Position numbers and translations under genes: made by a program
The notes under the pieces: generated by a model
What the model was told of the DNA's origin: nothing
What the model saw: only the letters and a program-made list of their open reading frames with translations
The model's database searches: none
Shown: one piece after another, positions 47,665-57,097 of the stretch
Layout of the letters: every line of letters starts with the position of its first letter
How positions within the stretch are numbered: position 1 is the first letter of the stretch
Source of the DNA: CBDBCU01 sp965243185
GTDB taxonomy: Bacteria > Chloroflexota > Dehalococcoidia > Lucifugimonadales > UBA3495
Length of the DNA: 64,000 bases
Reading direction: 5' to 3'
Assembly (NCBI GenBank): GCA_965243185.1
Contig: OZ251531.1
Coordinates: forward strand, 2,914,001-2,978,000

Positions 47665-50228
47665 CAGCGGCCTCCCCGGCTGCGTCCGTTTTTCGGTCGG
47701 GCGGTGCGGCGGAAATGCTCCTGCCGTCCCCGTCCGCTCCTTCCCCGCCGGCGCGTCCCATTGCCCCCATTGCCTCCGGATGTATCGCGGTAATTCCTGG
47801 CCTTGCCGCTGCTGCGTATATCGGGGCGGTCATCTCTATCCGCTGCCCGCGCCGAAGTCAAACCGGCGCCGGCGGCCAACCGGGAGGGCGGCCTGCTGGC
47901 CCGCCCCGGCCGCAATTCCGTTTGCCCGAAAACCTGCTCCTTCAGCTTTTCGCCGGTTTCGTCGGAATAGTTGAATACCAGCACATCTTTTTTGGCATTG
48001 GGATTTTCTTTGGGGCGGCGCATCCCCCGCCCGATGATTTGGGCCAGGGTGCCGGGGTTGCCGACATTGCGGGCCAGGATGATGGCGTCCACTTTCGGGC
48101 TGTCAAATCCTTCATTAAGGGTGCCGTAGTTAATCAATACTCCGGATTCGTCGTTGTTGAACCGCGCGATTACCTGCTCCCGTGTTTCTTTACCAGTAGT
48201 GCCCAGCACTTCGTTGTGCGGGATGATGCCTTCGGGGATAGCGGCGTTGATGTTCTGCACGACCTCAGTGGGTAGCAGCCCGGCGTCCGTGGCGGAGCCG
48301 GCGAAGACCAGAATGTGGCTCCGGCCGGCCCGTCGGGCTGCTACCACTGCTTTAGCCATTTCCTCCCCGGTGTTCCGAGCCTGGTTTATATTGACCTTGT
48401 TGCCTTCCTTGTCCCGCACATCCACATCTACGAAGGTTGGCTGCACCAGGTATCCCTGCTGCACCAGTTCCTCCGTCGTAACCGTGCGGATCTGCTCGTC
48501 AAAGGGGCCGCCGTCGCCGACCAGAGGTTTCCTTCCCGGGTGATTCGGGGTGGCCGTGAAGCCCAGCACCCGGTCGGCGTCCAGGCGGCGCAGTATTCCG
48601 CGATAGCCCCTGGAGGCGGCGTGATGGGCTTCGTCAATGATTACAATGTCCGGGCGGTAGGTATTCGGAATTGCCTTATTGGGATTCCCCACTACCGTGC
48701 CGTGGGAGATGACGGTGACTGGTCGGGAGAAATCCTTTTCGTCACCCTGTACCAGCCCCGGCTCTTTCCCGGTAGCATCTTTGATATCCCGAGTAATTTG
48801 GGAAATCAAGGTATTTTGATGGGCCAGGACGGCGATTTTCTTGCCCTGGTTGGCCTCGTTTTTCAGGTAACGGGTGAAAATGTAAGTCTTGCCTGAGCCA
48901 GTAGGCGCCACTACCAGGGCATCGGCGTCGGACTTTTCCAGCTGTTCCAGGGTTGCGGCCTGGTAAGGCCGCGCGCCCTGGTGCTGCGGCAGGTCTCTGG
49001 CGTAGGGCTTGCGGGGTATCCGCACCGTGTCAATGTTGGTGACAATGTCGACCCCGCCATCGGTTCGGGGCAAGTGGCGCCGTCCCTGTTTAGACAGCCG
49101 CTGCCACGCGCTGGTGAAACGGCCAATGCCGCCCAGCCCCCGCTGCTCCAGTTCGGCCAGCGTCCGCTTCCTTTCGGCGGCCCGGGCCGCCCGCAGTTCC
49201 GGACTGTCCTTCGCCAAGCGGTCTTTAGCCGGGGTTCTTTTGAGAATGGACGCCTTAAAATCCTTAGCGGCCTTCTGGGATTTTTCCGCATCAATCTTGA
49301 TACCGAAGGCCCAGTTCAGCCGGCGGTTCGGGTCTTTGTAAATCGCCGCCGCCGCTTCGTAAGCCCGGCTGTATTCCTGTTGCACCCGGACGACCCGGCG
49401 ATTGGCTGCATCGTCCAGATGGTCGGGCAGTCCGTCCGCCGTCAACCCGGCGTCTCTGACCAGGGCATTCAGCCGTTCCAGGGATTCCCGCATGGCTACG
49501 GCATCCTTGGCCGCTTTCTTGCTGGCTTTCGCAGCATCGTTGGCCAGGGCGACGGCGATGTTGGCCCGGGTAACGGCCCGCTCCGCCTTTATCTGCCGTT
49601 TTTCATTAACCCGCGGCCGCTCCGGTTTGGGCGGCGGCTCCGCTTCCGGTTCAGGAGCGTCATCCTCAGGCGGTTTTTGCTCCTGGTTGTCGTCTGCATC
49701 GTGGTCATAAATCGCCGTGCGCTCCGCCACGATGTAGGCTTCTTCGATCAGGGCTTCCGCAGCGACCGTAGAGGCGTAGGCTTTGCGGGCCAGTTTCTTG
49801 AACCGCTCCAGCTCGTCGGCGATTTGCTGGGCCGTTCCGGGCGGGATGCCCTGCCTGGGGTTGCCCAGGTCGTAAATTTCCTCCGCTTCCTCCACGATTT
49901 TGTGAACGGCCGAGTCCAGTTCCTCAATGACAGCGCCCACGTTGGGCGCGTAGCGTTCGACCTCGCCCCCCGCAAAAACCGGATAGCCCGGCCGGGCTTC
50001 GGCCAGAAGCTTGGCCCGTTCCGGATTCCAGCGCACCGGAGGGGAGAGCCGGCCCTCCGGGTCAAACTCCGGCTGATATTCCCGAAAGGGCTTGACCCGC
50101 AGATGCGACAGGGAGTCCCGGCTGCGCGAGCTCCGTTTAACCGGGTCGTAGCCGATGAAATGGTTGATGCGGTTTTGCCGGTCAACATAAACGTTTTTGA
50201 CCAACCGCGTGGAGGAGCGGGGTGGCAT
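47664..50228 (-). CDS. SF2 helicase with long N-terminal extension
   Basis: An 854-residue protein. The first 380 residues are mostly helical, and lack known domains. The helicase core has APTGSGKT (Walker A), IIDEAHH (DEAH), GFTATP and QIIGRGMRR, the order of DEAD/DEAH SF2 enzymes of the type III-restriction/SSL2 branch. The last 100 residues are Gly/Arg-rich and end in RQEHFRRTA followed by a basic tail, almost the same ending as the 2028-residue protein. Likely role: DNA or RNA remodelling during transfer or packaging; no nuclease is visible. ATG 50228 has GGTGAAGG upstream. Confidence 0.8.
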   Translation of the reverse strand: MPPRSSTRLVKNVYVDRQNRINHFIGYDPVKRSSRSRDSLSHLRVKPFREYQPEFDPEGRLSPPVRWNPERAKLLAEARPGYPVFAGGEVERYAPNVGAVIEELDSAVHKIVEEAEEIYDLGNPRQGIPPGTAQQIADELERFKKLARKAYASTVAAEALIEEAYIVAERTAIYDHDADDNQEQKPPEDDAPEPEAEPPPKPERPRVNEKRQIKAERAVTRANIAVALANDAAKASKKAAKDAVAMRESLERLNALVRDAGLTADGLPDHLDDAANRRVVRVQQEYSRAYEAAAAIYKDPNRRLNWAFGIKIDAEKSQKAAKDFKASILKRTPAKDRLAKDSPELRAARAAERKRTLAELEQRGLGGIGRFTSAWQRLSKQGRRHLPRTDGGVDIVTNIDTVRIPRKPYARDLPQHQGARPYQAATLEQLEKSDADALVVAPTGSGKTYIFTRYLKNEANQGKKIAVLAHQNTLISQITRDIKDATGKEPGLVQGDEKDFSRPVTVISHGTVVGNPNKAIPNTYRPDIVIIDEAHHAASRGYRGILRRLDADRVLGFTATPNHPGRKPLVGDGGPFDEQIRTVTTEELVQQGYLVQPTFVDVDVRDKEGNKVNINQARNTGEEMAKAVVAARRAGRSHILVFAGSATDAGLLPTEVVQNINAAIPEGIIPHNEVLGTTGKETREQVIARFNNDESGVLINYGTLNEGFDSPKVDAIILARNVGNPGTLAQIIGRGMRRPKENPNAKKDVLVFNYSDETGEKLKEQVFGQTELRPGRASRPPSRLAAGAGLTSARAADRDDRPDIRSSGKARNYRDTSGGNGGNGTRRRGRSGRGRQEHFRRTARPKNGRSRGGR

Positions 50229-50348
50229 CTGGCCTTCACCTGAATTTGCAATTAGCAGTTAAGGAATATCAGTTTTACCAGCAAGATTAAAGGTATTTTG
50301 TTGCGGATTTGGCATTCGAAGGAATCCATTCCGCGGCCGGGCGGGGGG

Positions 50349-50377
50349 ATGACCAGGGGACTGTTGCCTGCTATAAT
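50349..50377 (+). promoter_or_regulatory. Promoter for the rightward membrane gene
   Basis: ATGACC, 17 bp, then TATAAT, 61 bp before the GTG at 50438. The -10 is consensus. Confidence 0.5.
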
Positions 50378-50437
50378 GGCTCCGACGCTGGGGATAACCC
50401 CGGCCGGGCCGGAACGCCGGCCGAGGAGGGTTGAACG

Positions 50438-50941
50438 GTGAAGGTTCTGAAAATTATCGGCCTGTGGCTGGGCCTGCTGGTGTTGCGGATAGTGTTGCAA
50501 GTGCCTTTACAGGGGCTTGCCGAGGTGGGTGGAAGCATGGTGGGGGTATCCGCCGTATTGTCTTTAGTAATCACCATTGTTTTCATCGTGGCTGGCGTCA
50601 TCGCCACCAAGAAAATCAGTGATCCGGAGAGGGATGTTAGCCCGGTGAGGGCTTTGAAAATCACCGGTCTTTGGCTGGGCCTATTGGCGTTGCGGTTCGC
50701 GGTGCAATTGCCATTCTCGGGAGGATATTTTCAGCCCTTGAGCATTTTCGGCACGGATGCGCTTTTGGCGCTGAATATAATGCAGCGGGAAGGCGGTGTA
50801 ACGGGCAACATCATTTCGCCCGACGAACGGTCGGTAATCGCCTTTTCCATTATCATTGGGGCAGCCTCTTTAATTGTTACTATCCTTTTCATTTGGGCTG
50901 GTATTATCTTTACCAGGAAAATCCGGCGTTCCGGGCGGTAG
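50438..50941 (+). CDS. Membrane protein with internal duplication and shared motif
   Basis: A 167-residue protein from GTG 50438 with GAGGAGGG upstream. Two similar halves begin KIIGLWLGLLVLRIVLQ and KITGLWLGLLALRFAVQ; four hydrophobic segments are seen. Between segments 3 and 4 is REGGVTGNIISPDE, which also occurs in the 2028-residue protein with different codons. It is the only rightward gene in the leftward block and is convergent, four bases from the end of the large gene. A role tied to the apparatus is likely. Confidence 0.75.
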   Translation: MKVLKIIGLWLGLLVLRIVLQVPLQGLAEVGGSMVGVSAVLSLVITIVFIVAGVIATKKISDPERDVSPVRALKITGLWLGLLALRFAVQLPFSGGYFQPLSIFGTDALLALNIMQREGGVTGNIISPDERSVIAFSIIIGAASLIVTILFIWAGIIFTRKIRRSGR

Positions 50942-50945
50942 GATC

Positions 50946-53900
50946 CTACCGCCGTCCCCTACCCCGGCCGGCCCGTATCGGAGCGGTGCGGCGGAACTTT
51001 TCCTGCTTGCGCCGGCCGGTCTTGCGTCCGGCGGAGGAGCGTCGGGACGGCAGCGATTTAATGGGCGTTACCGTGCTATTCAGCCGGCGGCCGCTCGGCC
51101 GGTAAGTGCGATGGCCGGCTTCCCGTGCGTGCTGGGGTGGGGGCGTCAAGTCAGTCAGCCGAATGCGCGGCCGCCCCACGCTCTTAATCCGCGCTTGCGT
51201 TTCTCCGGTATCCAAATCGTGTACCACTTCCCGCGTTTCGGTGTGGCTTACCAAGCGTGGATAACGGCCCCGGCGCAGCCGACTGCGCGAGTAGCCGCCA
51301 TCCGGCAAATCCGGGCTGGGCGTATAAGTCCGGGTGGGCGTCCGGGTCGGTGTGATGGTCGGCGTCGGCGTAATGGTCGGCGTCGGAGTGTCATAGACTG
51401 CCGGCTTGACCACCGTGCGAACCCCGGGGATGATTTCGGGTAGCGGCTCCGGTATGCGCTGGGTGATGATTTCCGGCGCGATGTCAACCTTGTAAGTCGG
51501 CGTAATCGACGGGCTGAACGTCGGCGTCAAGGTTGGCGTGAAGCTCGGCGTGAGCGTCGGCGTTGGGCTGAACGTTGGAGTAATAGTTGGGCTGACGGTC
51601 GGGGACAACGTCCGGGTGATAGTCGGGCTAATGGTCGGGGATAACGTCCGGGTGATCGTTGGGGACAGGGTAGTCGCCCGGTTAGGGCTGGGGCTGACCG
51701 CCGGAGTGATGGCAACGGACGGACTAACCGCCGGCGTCGGAGTGACGTTGGCAGTGCGAATAGTCGGTTGCGCCACGGTGGTCAGGTTAGTCGCAGTAGC
51801 CGGTTTCACAACCATTTGGGTGCCCGGGGCAACACGCAGGCGGGCAACAATGGCGCGGGCTGCTTCGGGATGAATTCCTTGGGCAAGCAACTGCACATAA
51901 AACTGCCGTTGGAAACGATTGCGAACCTCACTGCCGCTCGGCGCATCTAAGAACTGCCCCGCCCCGCCCAGGAGTTCCGGAGTGAGCGGCGGATAGCCGC
52001 TGATGGGCCCCGCAGCTCCCTCTTCGGGGGTAACCGTCAAAACCGCCACCCCGGTACTCCGGCCGCCCCCTCCTCCGAGCAGATTTTGCACCACACCGCC
52101 AGTGTCGGTTGGTGTAGCTGTTACATCCGTTTCGCCCGTGCCGATAGGCAGTTGCTCAACTTCTGGAATCCCGCTGTCCCCGGGCAAGTCAGTGGGCAAA
52201 TCCCCCGGGATGATAATGGCGGTTGGGCCGGTGTGATTGTCACCACCCCCAATAGACTGCCCTCGGGGAGCCTGCGTCAACTGGACATTGGCCCGCGTTT
52301 CCGAGTATCGCTCATAAGCAGATGGACCGAACGTACCCATGCTGCCGGGGATAAAGCCATCCGGCTCTTCCGGACTATCCCCTTCGTTTTCCCGTCCGCC
52401 GGACGGGGTAGGGCCAAAGCCGAAATCCAACAGACCGCCCAGATTGTAGCCGCCCAGCAGAGCCGGGTCGTCCACCGCTAACCGCACGGTGTGGGGCTTG
52501 AGCATAGCCAACAGTTGGTCGTTCCGGGCAACCCTGCCGGGGTCAACAATCGGATTAGCCCTATCCCTTTTCCAAAAAGTCCGCTGCACTTCGGGCAGGC
52601 GGGAAAGGTCTTGGGGCGGGATTTCCACCCATTGTTCATTCGGGTCATTGGCCCGCCCCCGCGTCGTAACGGTCTGTATCCCGATGTCCCCGCCCATTGG
52701 CCGCAGATCGGGCAACTGCCCCACGCCAATCGTACCTTGCCCCAATTGGAATTGGGTAGGCTCTGTTCCACCGCCCAAAGGGGTAATCAAACCGGTGGGC
52801 GTAGGAGCAGTGGCAAATCCGCCTGGATATTCCATTCCGGGGTAACCGTATACCGTTTCCAGTTTCCCGGTCGAGCGGTAAATCGCGCCATTGTCAATGA
52901 CGAAATCCCCGGCGCGTCCCGCGCCGGAAACCGGGACGACGCCGGTAGCCCGGAACGCCCGGGGGCGGGCAAAGCCCTCGGCTGTGCCAAAGAAACCGGC
53001 TTGCACCGCCGCGCTGCCCAATCCGCCGGGGTTGTCTTGGCCGGCCAGTTTGAGGACAGCGGTCTCATAAGCCAGCTCCACCGCTTCCTCCAGTGCTTCG
53101 TCGGCATAGCCGGAGGCGTAACGGCCCACCGTGCCGGTCGGCAGAAAACGCTGCCCGATATTGCGGGCCCGCTCCAGCCCAGCCGCATAGGTGGCCGGAT
53201 TGAAAGCGGCAAAGGGGAAACTGCGCTCCAGTTGGGCAACTTGTCTCTCCAGCCCCCAGTTCTTGGGGCCGGGCCGGCCGGCCAGAGGAACCCGAGGCGG
53301 GGCGAGCCACGGTTCCCGGGGAAGTTGATACCCCAGAAGGGCCGCCCGGCCGCGCGCCGTTACAACCCCGCCCCGCAATGCCCGAAGCAATGCCTGTTCC
53401 GCCGCTTCTGACGTTGCGAAGCGGTACCAGTGAGGCAGGCTGCGAAGACTGCCTAGCGTAGCCCGGCCAGTGGCGGCCCCCAATGCCTTAAAGCCGGTGC
53501 CGGTCATAGGTATCATGGCAATGATGGGTGCATTTAGCAACATCCCAGAGGCCGACCGGCTCATTTCATCCGGCGAAATTATGTTACCGGTTACCCCACC
53601 TTCGCGCATTCGCACATTCAGGAAGGACGGGACAAAAGACGCGCCGAAGAGGTCGAGCGGCCCCATACCCCCGACATAGGGGAATCCTTCGGGAGTGGTG
53701 AAAGGCGGATATGAGTAAATCCGATGGGTGGCTTCAGGGCTAACGAAGTTGTATGCAGAGGACTTCCCCAAATACCAACCGAAATTGCGCTTCCTGGACC
53801 AGTCATCGTTTTCCGCCAATGTCATACCGTCAGGGGTACGCCAACCGGCGATGTTGTAACCGTGATAGCGGCGGTGGGCGGCCGCTTCTACCGCCGCCTC

Positions 53901-56900
53901 CGCATCCGCAATTTGGGACGCTTTCCACTCCGCAAAGCCTTCGCCAGCCCCCAACACATACGGCGGTCGGGGGTAAATCGCCGGTATATCAAGTCCCAAT
54001 TGACGGGCGTGTTCCCAAGTCTGCGCACTGCGCACTGTTTTCAATTCGTTGATAGCCGCCCGATAATCTGCGTCAAGCTGAGGCAGATTGGTGGCTTCCG
54101 TCAAATCCCGGGCGGCGGTTACCGCCCCCTCATCGGCTTGGTCAACCAGCTGCGACAGGTATTCGGTACCGCTGATAACGCCGCTCGGCGTCTGTAGTCG
54201 CAGGTGGTCGTACTTCCCGCTGTCGCGCAAATCCCGCAGGTCGTTGCGGAATATGCCCAGCGCCCGATAAACATCCCGCTGGTCAACGCCTTCCCTCAGT
54301 TCCTGCAGGTTCGGGGGACCGCCAAAGCCGGGGCCGTAGAGAGTAGTGCGTAGGCGGGTTTGCGCGCCTTGCAGGTCGTCCTCTAGCCGCGCCAATTGCG
54401 TCGCCGCATATTCCTGCACTTCCTGTTGCTTGAGCTCCTGCTCGCGCTGCAAATCCCCGATAACCGCCTGCTCTACCCGATATTGCCCCGCGATGGCTTG
54501 CCCGGCGGCGATTTGCTGCCGTTGCCAAGCAATGTCATCCGTAGCCTTTTCGCGCAAGACGGCGTTAATCTGGTCGATGGTGGCTTGAACAGTCCGACTG
54601 TTAATCCCCGGCCGGTCGCGCAGGTCATACAACTGGTTAAGCACCACCTCCAGGTTTATGTTGCCGGGCATTTCATAGCCGCCGAAAAGGTCTTTTAGGG
54701 CAGCGGCGGGGACAATCCCGCCGTGAGCATCCGTCGCATCGTCCAGCGTAGCCAGATACTCCGCCGACCGCTCTTGATTCAATCCCGCGCTCCAGGCGGA
54801 TTGAATCCCCTTCGCCGTTTGCTGCGCCCGGTGTAGCCGGTCGGCGAGCTCCTGCCCCCCGGGATTCCACACGATTTCGCCTTCGGCGTCTACGCCCAAC
54901 TGCCTCGGGTCCCGCTCAAGGATATTAGGCGGGCCGGCGTATCCTGCCGCTGCGATTTGCCGATTCGTCCCGGCCAGCATTTCCACCGCCCAGTCGGATA
55001 CCCGGACGGTGCGCTGACTGCCATCCGGCAAGTCAATGGTCATCTCCAGGTTGGCATAGCGGGGATTGCTAATCAACTCGTTCAACGTACCAATGCGCCG
55101 GCCGGGCGATTCGGCAGTGCTGACCTTTTCCAGTAGCCCGCGCAAATCCCGCCCCAAATCCAGTTGCTCGTTGATTGCCCGGAACTGCTCGAACGGGGCG
55201 TTGTTGGCCGCAATGCGGGCTGCTTCTTGGGCATCCAACAACTCCCGCAACTCGCCGCGAGCGGCGGCCCGCGCGTCGGATTCCGTCTGAAAATACACAG
55301 CCGGCTGAAAGGCGCTGCCTTCGGCGTCAAACAGTGTCGGGTTGCCGCGCCCGCGCCAAATGCTGGCGAACTCAAACTCTAAGTTGGTCAGGGCGTCGTG
55401 GTCGGCCAGCGTCCAGCCGTCATCGTCGTTAAGCCGGCTGTCAATCAAATCCTGCCGCTGCTGATTCTGCGTTTTCAGCAGTTCGGTATTTTCCTGATAG
55501 TTCGGGTCTTGGTAAATCTGCTTGCGGACTTCCCAGGGCAGCAAAGCACCCTGCGCGGGATTAACTCCGGTATAGTATTGGTCCGTGGCGACATTGCGGG
55601 CCACGTAATCACTGCCCCGATAATTAAGGGCGCGGTGGACTTGGTTTCGGAAATGCTCTTTCAACCATTCCGGCATTTCGTTGAATGCCGTCAGCAGTTC
55701 CTCGCGGGCGGCCTCAAAGTTTTCGGAGGTGTTCGTCCCGGGCAAGATATTCGTCCCCGCCAGTTCAATGGCGGCGATGGCATCCTCTACCCGCAGAACG
55801 TGCAGGGTGATTTCCCTATCCCGCTCACCAGGCACATATTCTCCGGACTCATCCCGGTAACCGTAGTAATAATCCCGGCCGTAATCCCGTCCCGTCCGAT
55901 GCAGGGCGTCGTGATACTTGGACTCCATCTCCCGCCGAGTGCGCCGGTCACGGATATTGTTGAGCGCGGTGTTCAGTTCAGCCCGCAGTTGGTGCAGGTA
56001 ACGCTGCCCGCGATTGAACAAGGCGCTGTCCCGCGCCCAAGCCGGAGCGTAGGCTTCACCTAGCTGTTTGATGAGCCTTTCCAGTTCCTCCGGCGACCGC
56101 GTGATATTCGTGCCGGTGAAAATCTGGATGCCAGTCAGGGGGTCATAGCCCGGGGGAACGGGCGTGACTGTCCCGTCTTCGTTGCCCCCGGGTTGCCCGC
56201 CGGTGGCGGTCGTAGTTGTCGTGACAACAGCCGGCTCAGTTGGCCCGATTTGGGGGCCAGCAGGGCCGGTGGGACCCGTCGGGCCGGTGGGTCCAGTCGG
56301 AACGGTGGTGCTGACCGGGCCAGTAACCACGCCGCCGCCGGCCGCCGGATGGTCGGCCGCCTGTTCCCGCCGCTTTTCCCGCTCGTCGGCTCCAGTAGTA
56401 CCCTTTTTGTCGTCGACCTCGGTGGTGCCGGGCTTTCCCCCCCGCGTATCAGTGCCGGTTTCCCGGCCGCCCGGAGCCGGCGCAGTTGCCGGCCCGCCCC
56501 GCTGGGTAGTTCCCCCGCCGGCCGCCGGATGGTCGGCTGCTTGTTCCCGCCGCCGCTCCCGCTCGTCGGCAGTTTCCCGCCCGCCTGGAGCCGGCGCAGT
56601 TGCCGGCCCGCCCCGCTGGGTAGTTCCCCCGCCGGCCGCCGGATGGTCGGCCGCTTGTTCCCGCCGGCGTTCCCGCTCGTCGGCGGCCCGTTCCGCCGCC
56701 GCTTCCGCCTGCTGGAACGTGGCGCGCGTCAGCGTTTCCCGCTCCCCCGGCGCCGGAGGGTCGCCACCACCAACGCCCGGCCGGGGCGCCGGCCCCGGTT
56801 CGGGCCGCGCCTGATCCTGGCCGCCGCGGGGGCCGGGGGCTGGAGTCGTACCGCGGGGTTCGGGGACGCCCGGCCGGGGCGCCGGCCCGGGAGCTGGCCT

Positions 56901-57032
56901 GATGCGGGAAGTCCGCTCATTTGGAGGAGATGTAGAAGCACCATCATTGGAGGCGGGAGAAACTCCCCCGCCGGCCGCCGGATGGTCGGCGCCAGACTGG
57001 CGGCGGTTCCGCAACAACCGCGAAGCAGGCAT
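50946..57032 (-). CDS. Giant multidomain protein with disordered ends
   Basis: A 2028-residue protein from ATG 57032, with GGAGG before it. Residues 1-290 are Pro/Gly-rich, with four ADHPAAGGG repeats and a collagen-like GPTGPTGPTGP stretch. Residues about 290-1080 are mainly helical or coiled coil. REGGVTGNIISPDE lies near 1145, next to a hydrophobic stretch. The 1740-1900 region is a low-complexity SPTITRTLSPT run. The C-terminus is basic with RRKQEKFRRTA. There is no signal peptide at the N-terminus. It probably acts as a scaffold or translocated effector of the apparatus; no enzyme domain is recognised. Confidence 0.75.
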   Translation of the reverse strand: MPASRLLRNRRQSGADHPAAGGGVSPASNDGASTSPPNERTSRIRPAPGPAPRPGVPEPRGTTPAPGPRGGQDQARPEPGPAPRPGVGGGDPPAPGERETLTRATFQQAEAAAERAADERERRREQAADHPAAGGGTTQRGGPATAPAPGGRETADERERRREQAADHPAAGGGTTQRGGPATAPAPGGRETGTDTRGGKPGTTEVDDKKGTTGADEREKRREQAADHPAAGGGVVTGPVSTTVPTGPTGPTGPTGPAGPQIGPTEPAVVTTTTTATGGQPGGNEDGTVTPVPPGYDPLTGIQIFTGTNITRSPEELERLIKQLGEAYAPAWARDSALFNRGQRYLHQLRAELNTALNNIRDRRTRREMESKYHDALHRTGRDYGRDYYYGYRDESGEYVPGERDREITLHVLRVEDAIAAIELAGTNILPGTNTSENFEAAREELLTAFNEMPEWLKEHFRNQVHRALNYRGSDYVARNVATDQYYTGVNPAQGALLPWEVRKQIYQDPNYQENTELLKTQNQQRQDLIDSRLNDDDGWTLADHDALTNLEFEFASIWRGRGNPTLFDAEGSAFQPAVYFQTESDARAAARGELRELLDAQEAARIAANNAPFEQFRAINEQLDLGRDLRGLLEKVSTAESPGRRIGTLNELISNPRYANLEMTIDLPDGSQRTVRVSDWAVEMLAGTNRQIAAAGYAGPPNILERDPRQLGVDAEGEIVWNPGGQELADRLHRAQQTAKGIQSAWSAGLNQERSAEYLATLDDATDAHGGIVPAAALKDLFGGYEMPGNINLEVVLNQLYDLRDRPGINSRTVQATIDQINAVLREKATDDIAWQRQQIAAGQAIAGQYRVEQAVIGDLQREQELKQQEVQEYAATQLARLEDDLQGAQTRLRTTLYGPGFGGPPNLQELREGVDQRDVYRALGIFRNDLRDLRDSGKYDHLRLQTPSGVISGTEYLSQLVDQADEGAVTAARDLTEATNLPQLDADYRAAINELKTVRSAQTWEHARQLGLDIPAIYPRPPYVLGAGEGFAEWKASQIADAEAAVEAAAHRRYHGYNIAGWRTPDGMTLAENDDWSRKRNFGWYLGKSSAYNFVSPEATHRIYSYPPFTTPEGFPYVGGMGPLDLFGASFVPSFLNVRMREGGVTGNIISPDEMSRSASGMLLNAPIIAMIPMTGTGFKALGAATGRATLGSLRSLPHWYRFATSEAAEQALLRALRGGVVTARGRAALLGYQLPREPWLAPPRVPLAGRPGPKNWGLERQVAQLERSFPFAAFNPATYAAGLERARNIGQRFLPTGTVGRYASGYADEALEEAVELAYETAVLKLAGQDNPGGLGSAAVQAGFFGTAEGFARPRAFRATGVVPVSGAGRAGDFVIDNGAIYRSTGKLETVYGYPGMEYPGGFATAPTPTGLITPLGGGTEPTQFQLGQGTIGVGQLPDLRPMGGDIGIQTVTTRGRANDPNEQWVEIPPQDLSRLPEVQRTFWKRDRANPIVDPGRVARNDQLLAMLKPHTVRLAVDDPALLGGYNLGGLLDFGFGPTPSGGRENEGDSPEEPDGFIPGSMGTFGPSAYERYSETRANVQLTQAPRGQSIGGGDNHTGPTAIIIPGDLPTDLPGDSGIPEVEQLPIGTGETDVTATPTDTGGVVQNLLGGGGGRSTGVAVLTVTPEEGAAGPISGYPPLTPELLGGAGQFLDAPSGSEVRNRFQRQFYVQLLAQGIHPEAARAIVARLRVAPGTQMVVKPATATNLTTVAQPTIRTANVTPTPAVSPSVAITPAVSPSPNRATTLSPTITRTLSPTISPTITRTLSPTVSPTITPTFSPTPTLTPSFTPTLTPTFSPSITPTYKVDIAPEIITQRIPEPLPEIIPGVRTVVKPAVYDTPTPTITPTPTITPTRTPTRTYTPSPDLPDGGYSRSRLRRGRYPRLVSHTETREVVHDLDTGETQARIKSVGRPRIRLTDLTPPPQHAREAGHRTYRPSGRRLNSTVTPIKSLPSRRSSAGRKTGRRKQEKFRRTAPIRAGRGRGRR

Positions 57033-57097
57033 AAATTCCTCCCTGATATATAGCAGTCTGATGTATATACCAGACAAAGACGCTGGTTGCTTTGTAG

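Noticed and set aside
56160..57032. Collagen-like rightward proteins opposite the giant gene
   Set aside because: They are antisense readings of the Gly/Pro-rich N-terminal repeats and lack ribosome-binding sites.
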